From Roseiarcus sp963805295 (GTDB lineage: Bacteria > Pseudomonadota > Alphaproteobacteria > Rhizobiales > Beijerinckiaceae), in contig CAWDTW010000088.1 of the NCBI GenBank assembly GCA_963805295.1, forward strand, positions 22,907-86,906: a stretch of DNA of 64,000 nucleotides. Reading direction: 5' to 3'. The notes under the pieces are model-generated. The model was not told the origin of the DNA. It made no database searches and saw only the letters and a list, made by a program, of their open reading frames with translations. Both the position numbers and the translations under genes were made by a program. This document shows positions 57,377 through 64,000 of the stretch, one piece after another (the first letter of the stretch is position 1; every line of letters begins with the position of its first letter).

Positions 57377-59356
57377 GTGGGGGCGATAGGGAGAAGATCG
57401 GGGAGGCGCGCGGCTTGGCTCCTCGCGTCGACGAGCCTGCTGGGGCTCGTCTTTTCGTCGCGCACCGCCCTTTCCGCCAATTGCACGATCGACATTCCTG
57501 GTCCTGAGCCTGATACTTACGTTTTCGCCGGTCCCGGAGACATCAACTGCGTTCCCCAAGGGCCTACTTACGTGACGACGACGAGCGGCCTGATCGCGGG
57601 GCGAGCGTCGGGCGGCGGCGTTATAATCGGAACGAATGTTCCGATTTCGTTCTCAACCTCCGCCGCTGGAACGCCCGCGGTGGAAGCAGACACAGGCGGA
57701 TCCGTGACGTTGAACGGCGCGTTGATCACGACCATCGGGACCAGCGCTCCCGCGGTCCTTTCACTAGGCGGCGGCACCAGCGTCACGCTCAGCGGAGGGA
57801 CCGTTCTGACGTTCCACGACGGATCGATCGGCTTGGAGGTGAACGGCTCGAGCGCGTCGTTGACTACGACCGGGACCGGCATCGGCGTCAAGACCCATGG
57901 CGTCGATGCGTTCGGCGCCTACAATGGCCCTGGTCCGGGCTTCTCGACAGGCGGCGCGATGAATTTGACGAACACGAATATCGTCACATTCGGCCAGGAC
58001 GCGCACGCGGTCGACGTAAGCGGCGCGGGCTCGATAACGACTCTCGGCGCGGGAAACGTTCTGACCACCCAGGGCGATGGCGCGATCGGGATCTACGCCG
58101 CGAACGGCGGCGTCGTCTCGGCGACTACTGGACTGACCACGATCTCGACGTCGGGCCAAGGCGCATTCGGCGCCGACGCCGACGGTCAAGGCTCGCAGAT
58201 TAAGCTCGGTTCGGCGACCATTACCACTTCCGGGGCTGGCGCAAGCGGGCTCTTCGCCAGCAACTCCGCGATGAGCGGCTCCGCGGGATCGATCACGGCG
58301 TCCGGAACCCTCAACATCACGACGACGAACGCCGCAGCGGCGGCGGTCGCGCTGCAGGGCGACGGCGCATCCATCTCGGCGACGGGCGGCGGGTCGATCG
58401 CCTCGGCGGGCGACTCGATCGAGTTCCTCGGCGGAACCAACCAGACCGCGAGCTTCGACAATTTCACCATCGCCAATCAGACCGGCGACCTCATCGTCTC
58501 CGATCCCTCGGTCGCGACCGTCAATTTCAACAACACGACCGCCAACGCCGGAGACAACGATCTTCTCGACGCGATCGACGGCAGCTTCGTCACGCTGAAT
58601 GCGAACGCCTCTACTTTGACCGGCGCGATACAGACTGATGGCGCCTCGACGACGACGGTCAATCTGACCAACGGATCGACCTGGACCATGACCGGCTCGT
58701 CGGTCGTCTCAAATCTCGCCGTCGTCAACAGCGTGGTCGTCTTCGCCCCGCCTGGCGCCGGCGGCGGTTTCAAGACGCTGACCGTAGGCAATTACGTCGG
58801 CTCGGGCGCCAACGTGACCATGAACGCGGTGCTGGGCGGACCCGGGACCGGGTCTGACGAGATCGTCATCAACGGCGGCAAGGCGACGGGGTCGACGCTG
58901 ATCACCATCCATAGCCTCGGCGGACTGGGAGGGCCGACCACTGGTCCAGGCATCCCGCTCGTCGTCGCCGTCAATGGCGGGACGACCGCCGCCAACGCCT
59001 TCGCCCTCGCCAACACCCCGGTCGTCGGCGGCTTCAAGTACACGCTCGAAGAGTCCAACCAGGATTGGTATCTCGTTTCCTCGCCGACTTCGACGCAGGC
59101 CGAGATCGCCAATTCGATCACCAATGTCGCGAAGGCCCAGGAGCAGCAGATCATCACCGGCAGGGTGCTGAGCTCGATCCTCCTGGGCGCGTCGGAACAG
59201 GTCAACTGCTCGAATTGCAGCTCTGGCTTCGGCTCGATCGGCTCGTACGCGCTCGGCGCCCATGGCCGATGGAGCCTCTCCGACGAATTGACCCTGATGG
59301 GGGGCTTTTCCTACGACGAATATACCGCGTCCGGCATCACCGTCACCAACGCGCCC

Positions 59357-59364
59357 GTGTTCGC
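59357..59364. repeat. Target-site duplication, left copy (GTGTTCGC)
   Basis: Eight bases directly before the IS left end; the same eight bases follow the right end at 60830-60837. Joining the flanks at one copy restores the autotransporter frame APVFAGSLVYDP. Confidence 0.9.
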
Positions 59365-59426
59365 GGGTGCGATTCAAAGCGATGCAGAGTAGGTTCGGTT
59401 TGGACTGATTTGGCGGGAGGATTCGG

Positions 59427-60805
59427 ATGGCGGGCTTGGAGTTGAGCGATGATGCGCTGATGGCGGCTTTGCGGGCGCATCCCGAGCTTCGCAAGCGGGT
59501 GTCATCGATCGTGCTGGCGGTCGAAGGCGACGAGGGGGAATTGACAGAAGCCGACGCTGCGGAAGAGCGCTTGGTGGAGGAGATGCGTCTTCTGGGACGG
59601 GAGGCGCTGCGCAGTTGGGCCGAGACCCGAGTGGAGGCGACGGAGCGGGAAATTCGTCAACGCCCTCAGATGCATCGCCAGGGTGAAAAAAACTCCGCTG
59701 GCATACGAAATTTGGCGAAATAGAGATCCGAGAGCCGCAATATGGGTTCGGGACGCAGCGGGTGCGTCCTTTCGTGCTCGGGGCGAAGGTGAGCCCGTTG
59801 GGGTGTTCGCGGCCGCTGCAACGCGTCATCGTCGACTTCGCCGCCGATCAGCCCTTCGCGCAAGCGCGCGCCAAGTTGAAGGAGCACTACGGCTTCGCGA
59901 TCGGCGAGAGCACGATCCAGCGGATCACGTTCGCCCACGCCCAGGCCATGCTCGAAGTTGGTCGCGAGGGCTCTGAATTTCCGGAAGCGCCCGGCCTGCG
60001 CAAGCCGATCGTCGTTGAGACGGACGGCGGCATGGTTCCGATCGTCGAGCCGAGTTGCGAGGGAAAAGACAAGCGCAAGGGCAAGACGTTGTCTTGGCGG
60101 GAGGCGAAGCTGTCGCTGGCGCACGCTCAAGGGAGCCGGACGCCGGTTTATGCGGGCTCGATCGAGGGCGGGGTCGAAGAGGCCGGGCGTCAGCTGCTTT
60201 CCTGCGCGGTTCGCGCAAGCTTCGGGGCGAACTCCCAGGTTCACGCGGTCGGCGACGGCGCGCCCTGGATCGTGGGTCAAGTCGAGGCGCAATTCGGCGA
60301 CCAGGGCCGCTATTTGATTGATTTCTATCACGTTTGCGAATACCTGGCCGCTGCTTCCGAAGCGATCGCGCCCGACCAGGCCGCGCGGAGCGCCTGGATG
60401 GAGACGCAGAAGGAGGCGCTCAAAGGCGGGCGTCTCGACGCCGTTCTGCGGGCGCTTGCCGGATGTTGCGAGCCGCCCGAAGTCGACGACGAGCATGCGC
60501 CCGTGCGAACCTGCCATCGCTATCTCAGCGCTCGCGCCAACCACCTGAACTACCGCCAAGCTTTGGCCGACGGGCTGCCAATCGGCTCGGGCGAGGGGAT
60601 CGAAAGCGCTCATCGCTACGTTGCGCAACAACGCCTAAAGCGGCCCGGCGCCTGGTGGCGCGTCGAGCATGCCGAATACATGCTCGCCTTGCGGATAAAC
60701 CAAATCAACGGCGACTGGAACGCCTATTGGAAAGCCCTCGCCCAACCCAACTCCGCCGTCGCCAATGACAACAGCCCACAAAAATCACTGCGCCGTACCG
60801 CGTAG
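59427..60805 (+). CDS. ISKra4-family transposase made by -1 frameshift
   Basis: First frame 59427-59723: MAGLELSDDALMAALRAHPE ... RQRPQMHRQGEK, a helical N-terminal part. Second frame, reached by slipping back one base at the A7 run, continues KLRWHTKFGEIEIREPQYGF, RVRPFVLGAKVSPLGCSRPL and carries the catalytic residues: Asp in VVETDGGMVPIV, Asp in VHAVGDGAPWIVG, Glu in PIGSGEGIESAHRYVAQ. The fused product is about 459 residues, the normal size for the family. The second frame alone has only an internal start at 59762. Fusion is therefore likely needed for activity. Confidence 0.88.
59686..59692 (+). promoter_or_regulatory. Slippery A7 sequence for programmed -1 frameshifting
   Basis: The run of seven A (G AAA AAA AC) is read GAA AAA AAC in the first frame; a -1 slip gives AAA CTC CGC TGG and enters the transposase body. 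A-AAA-AAC is a standard -1 heptamer, and it lies where the two homology blocks join. Confidence 0.75.
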
Positions 60806-60829
60806 ACTGCATCAGTTTGGATCGCACCC

Positions 60830-60837
60830 GTGTTCGC
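60830..60837. repeat. Target-site duplication, right copy (GTGTTCGC)
   Basis: Matches 59357-59364; marks the exact right boundary of the ISKra4-type element. Confidence 0.9.
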
Positions 60838-61472
60838 GGGTTCGTTGGTCTACGACCCCGTCAATTTCGGCCGCAGCCGTCCGTTCGTCGAGGTCGGCGG
60901 CGGCGCGACGCCGTTCGAGCAGGTCCAGCTACACCCGCTCCTATCCGAACGGCGATACGATTTCGGTCGGCGAGGGCTCGGGCATCGACCGAAGTCTGGG
61001 CTTGTTCGGCCGGGTGGGCTGGGTCGACCGGGTCACGCCGATCGACGAAGCCGCCGTCTATACGGACATCAGCCGAAGCTGGCTCATCGCAGGCGGCTAT
61101 ACCGAGGCTGCGAACGGGAACAATCCCTTTCCGGCGACCGTCCAGACAGGCCTCGACACCCTCAACGTCTGCCCGCGTCGGCGGACAGTACACCCATCTC
61201 TTCAACGGGCAGTTCGAGGTGAACGTCAGCGCGGCCGTCGCCTACGGGTTCGGCGCCGGATTCGGGTCGCAGTGGAACGTTTACGAGCTTCGGCCCCGTC
61301 GCCCCCTATCCGATCGCGAATTCGGTCTGGTGCGAGTGGGGCGGGCGCATCGGCTACCGCGTCGCGAGTCGGATGGTCATCGACGCTTTCCTGCTCGGCA
61401 CCGTCGGCGGCGCAGCCGGGACGACCTTCCACGGCGGCATAGGTCTGCGATACCTGTTCTGAGCCGATCGAG

Positions 61473-63776
61473 CTATTTCTCGTCGAGCGCGATCAGCGGC
61501 GCCCAGCTCTCGGGAAGCTCCTGCCTCGGCGAGCGAGCGAAGCGCTTCTGATAGTAATGATACAGGCCGACGACCTCGGCGGGCGCGAGGGGCGCCGCGT
61601 CGGCGGCCATCTGCTTCGCGGCGAGCGAAATTTGCGCGCCCGGTACGCCTTCAGAATGTCCTCGTGCAGGGCGAGAAGATGCTGGAATTCGTCGCTCTGG
61701 GCATAAGCCTGGTCGCCCGCCAGAGCAAAGACGGCAACCGATCGGGTCTTGTTCTTCAGCTTGACATGATCGATCTCGAGCCAGGCGAATTCCGGCGCTT
61801 CGTCGCGCGTGGCGGCGCTGGCGACGATGTCGACGCCGAACTGTTTCGAGGAGCCCTCGAGTCGCGAGGCGATGTTGACCTCGTCGCCGAGCGCGGAATA
61901 GTCGAAGCGCTGGACGGACCCCATGTTGCCGACGCTGCATTCGCCGGTGTTGAGGCCGATGCCGAATTTCACCGGATGGAAGCGGCGTCCCGTCTTGTCC
62001 GGCCCGCTCCTTCCATTCGGCGTTGAGCTGGACCAGCGTCTTGCGCATCTCGAGCGCGGAGCGGACGGCGTGAATCCCATGCGCCGGATCGTCGAGCGGC
62101 GCATTCCAGAACGCCATGATGGCGTCGCCCATGTATTTGTCGACCGTGCCCTCCTCCCTCAGGATGATGTCGGTCATCGGCGACAGATATTCGTTGAGGA
62201 ACGTCGAGAGTTCGACCGCGGTGAAGCCTTCGGACAGCGTGGTGAACGACCGGATGTCGCAGAACATCAGAGTCAGCTCGCGCTGCTGCCCGCCGAGCTG
62301 CAGCTGCTCCGGATGCTCGGCGAGGCGGGCGACGACGGCGGGCGACACATACCTGCCGAACGCCGAACGGATCTCGTTCACCTGCTGCCGCTTCTGGCCG
62401 TAGAGCTGCCCGACGCCCGCCAGGAACACAAAGCCGGAGGAAAGGCTGGGCATGACCGGATCGATGAGGACGCCGTGCCGGGTGAACGCGTTCCAGCTGG
62501 CGTAACCCATGGCGGCGGCGGCGGCGGCGCCGAGAAGCGCGGTCCAATAGATCGGGAATGAACGGCAGGATCGCGGCCAGCGACAAGCGAAAGCGCGGCG
62601 CCGGCGACGAGTTCCGCGCCCGGCGCCCAGTCGGGCCTCTGCAGCGTCACGCCCGAAAGAATCTGCTCGATCAGCTGCGCATGCGCTTCCACCCCCGGCG
62701 TCGACGGATCGAGCGGCGTCGCGACAATGTCGGAAAGCAACGAGGCGCTCGAGCCGACGAAGACGAGCTTGCCTGCGAGATCGGAGAGATCGGCGTCGGG
62801 CTGGAGGACTTTCCAGGCCGGGATCGAACGGCGGGGGTCGGACTTGGCGAACCACACGCGCAGTTCGCCGTCGGCCTGAACCGGAACGACCACGTCGCCG
62901 ACCTTGATCGCCTCGACGCCGGCGCTCTTGCCCGACGTCTGTCCGAATTCGGCGGCGGACTTCACCAGATAGCCGGTCGCGCCCTGCGCGACCCGCAGCG
63001 TCTCCATCGCCAGACTCGGCTGGATCTGGCCGTTGAGGTCGAGCAGCAGCGGCACGCGGCGGACGACCCGGTCGTTGTCGGGCAGCCAGTTGAGGAAGCC
63101 CGAGACCGCTCGCGGCGTCGGCAAGAGCGGGGATCGGAACGAGCGCCCCGTTGAGATGATTGATGAATGGCGTCGGGGCGTCGCCGACGAAGGAAAAGCC
63201 CGCCTTCGTCGTCAGGCTCGCCTGCGCGCCGTTGTGGGTCGGGGTGAGGAAGTCGCCGAGCACGACGGGACGGTCCGCGATCGCGTGCGCGAACGCTATG
63301 TCGCCGTCGGCGCGCTCCTCGCAACGCGACGCCTCGTCGGCGCGATGGACGGCGCCCTGGGCGCAGGCCTTCAGTCGTCGCTCGGCCGATCCTTCTCGGA
63401 AAACAGGACGTCGAAGCCGATCGCGGCGACATTGGCCTTAGCGAGCGTCTCGACAAGCTCCGCCATCGTCTGGCGCGGCCATGGCCATCGACCAATGAGA
63501 TGAATCGAACTCGTCGTCGATGTCGACGATCCGGACGGGCTGATCGAAATTGTAGGGCCTCGGAAGCCAGCGCTGGTACTGATCGAAAACGAGATTTTCC
63601 AGATTGGGCCGAAGCGGCGCGAACAGCGTCCCGAAGGCCAGCGTCAGGATATAGGCGCCCACGACGACCAGAACGTACGATCGCCATTTCCGCGATTGCG
63701 CGTCTTCTTCGACCAGAACTTCATCGGATCGACGACCGCATTCGAAGTCGAGACCGGGAAGAACCGAAGCAGTCAC
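61473..63776 (-). pseudogene. CHASE2-domain adenylate/guanylate cyclase, several frameshifts
   Basis: Class III nucleotide cyclase with periplasmic CHASE2 sensor, about 765 residues when joined. N-terminal helix SYVLVVVGAYILTLAFGTLF, CHASE2 domain (LVFDQYQRWLPRPYNFDQPV ... VRIVDIDDE; PVVLGDFLTP; GFLNWLPDNDRVVRRVPLLL; LAGKLVFVGSSASLLSDIVATPL), then three helices around YWTALLGAAAAAAMGYASW, and the catalytic domain RELTLMFCDIRSFTTLSEGF, EGTVDKYMGDAIMAFWNAPL, HPVKFGIGLNTGECSVGNMG, FDYSALGDEVNIASRLEG. Metal-binding Asp residues and the Lys of DKYMGD are present. Frame changes are needed near 63495, 63110, 62570, 61998 and 61640. Convergent with the autotransporter. Confidence 0.88.
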
Positions 63777-63846
63777 GCCGGAGCCGCAATCGTAGCCGAA
63801 CGATCGGCGAGGTCAACGGAACCGCCCGCCGGACCCAGAATTCAGA

Positions 63847-64000
63847 TCAGCCCATCCCCCTCAGCGACGCGTGACCCTCCCGGCCGACGATGATGTGGTC
63901 GTGCACCGTGACGCCGAGCGGCTTCGCGATCGCCATGATCTCGAGCGTCATCTTGACGTCCTGCGTCGAGGGCGACGGGTCGCCGGAGGGGTGATTGTGG
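63847..64000 (-). CDS. radC: RadC family protein, C-terminal end (runs off right edge)
   Basis: Reverse strand reads HNHPSGDPSPSTQDVKMTLE, IMAIAKPLGVTVHDHIIVGR, EGHASLRGMG and stops at 63847. This is the JAB/MPN-type RadC domain with the JAMM metal motif HxHPSGDPxPS. The start lies outside the window. Despite its name the family's role in DNA repair is unproven. Confidence 0.95.
   Translation of the reverse strand, partial: HNHPSGDPSPSTQDVKMTLEIMAIAKPLGVTVHDHIIVGREGHASLRGMG

Larger units (their letters stand above)
59365..60829 (+). mobile_element. ISKra4-family insertion sequence, 1465 bp
   Basis: Complete element with imperfect 23-bp terminal inverted repeats (59365-59387 and 60807-60829; 20 of 23 match, both beginning GGGTGCGAT) and an 8-bp duplication GTGTTCGC. 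Ends starting GGG and an 8-9 bp duplication fit the ISKra4 family. It carries one transposase in two frames joined at an A7 run. Inserted in the beta-barrel part of the autotransporter gene, same orientation. Confidence 0.93.
57377..61463 (+). pseudogene. Autotransporter, interrupted by an ISKra4-type insertion
   Basis: Type V secretion protein. The start is GTG 57377 behind GAGGAGGGG, giving a good signal peptide RRAAWLLASTSLLGLVFSS cut near ALSA. The passenger is a Gly/Thr/Ser-rich beta-helix of about 450 residues. The barrel begins around GSIGSYALGAHGRWSLSDEL. At TNAPVF the gene is cut by the IS (59365-60829) and resumes at AGSLVYDPVNFGRSRPFVEV, ending HGGIGLRYLF with the terminal Phe of outer-membrane barrels. 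Three further one-base insertions (near 60929, 61172, 61290) disturb the barrel frame. Without IS and indels the protein would be about 870 residues. First, 57377-59392 remains open and would yield a passenger without complete barrel. Confidence 0.88.

Overview
The window is high-GC DNA from an alphaproteobacterium, most likely order Hyphomicrobiales (Rhizobiales) and plausibly near Beijerinckiaceae/Methylocystaceae. This is inferred from protein style: infC not followed by rpmI-rplT, a liv operon carrying a DUF6867-type gene, a form II CO-dehydrogenase cluster in S-L-M order, alphaproteobacterial PEP-CTERM tails, and short dispersed repeats of rhizobial type. No rRNA or tRNA was found, so the placement is not firm.

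Layout. 1-3 kb: two transposases (IS66 cut by the window edge, IS1634). 3-9.6 kb: scpB with two indels, a small membrane protein, infC (probable AUU start), an MFS exporter of Fsr type, and topA. 9.6-11.4 kb: vapC remnant and a second IS66. 11.5-13.7 kb: a methyltransferase and pyrB. 14.4-20.3 kb: one reverse-strand sugar locus (2-hydroxyacid dehydrogenase, LacI regulator with a palindrome at its start, binding protein, permease, ATPase, ketose 3-epimerase). 20.4-28.4 kb: traG and tolC debris, alpha/beta hydrolase, universal stress protein, ccdA, AraC/SDR divergent pair, ChaA-type antiporter. 28.6-31.3 kb: an IS91-family element with its own tyrosine recombinase. 31.4-38.5 kb: TAXI receptor, OYE reductase, phospholipase-C-like enzyme, lipase-like lipoprotein, separated by repeat and gene debris including two fragments copied from ccdA. 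38.5-44.2 kb: livH-M-G-F-DUF6867-livK, closed by a clear terminator.

44.7-55.5 kb is a twelve-gene form II aerobic CO-dehydrogenase-like cluster: coxG, coxS, coxL, coxM, MoxR ATPase (coxD), an AHSA1/SRPBCC protein, VWA protein (coxE), a double-CDGSH Fe-S protein, a split XdhC pair, and two Mo-cofactor genes (molybdopterin-binding and MocA). 55.5-63.8 kb is a cell-surface/signalling block: FecR-domain protein, PEP-CTERM protein, a large autotransporter interrupted by an ISKra4-type element, and a CHASE2 nucleotide cyclase on the other strand. RadC runs off the right edge.

A feature of the whole window is the number of single-base indels that split otherwise well-conserved genes (scpB, topA, sugar-binding protein, 2-hydroxyacid dehydrogenase, coxL, coxE, autotransporter barrel, CHASE2 cyclase). 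topA is essential, and coxL keeps full-length homology after more than a dozen frame switches, so many of these are probably sequence or assembly errors. The real biological disruptions are the ISKra4 insertion and the truncated fragments. The best candidates for undescribed biology are the CDGSH/AHSA1 additions to the form II cox cluster, the FecR/PEP-CTERM/autotransporter/CHASE2 neighbourhood, the 21-bp heptapeptide-coding repeats, and the spread of ccdA 3' fragments attached to a repeat element.
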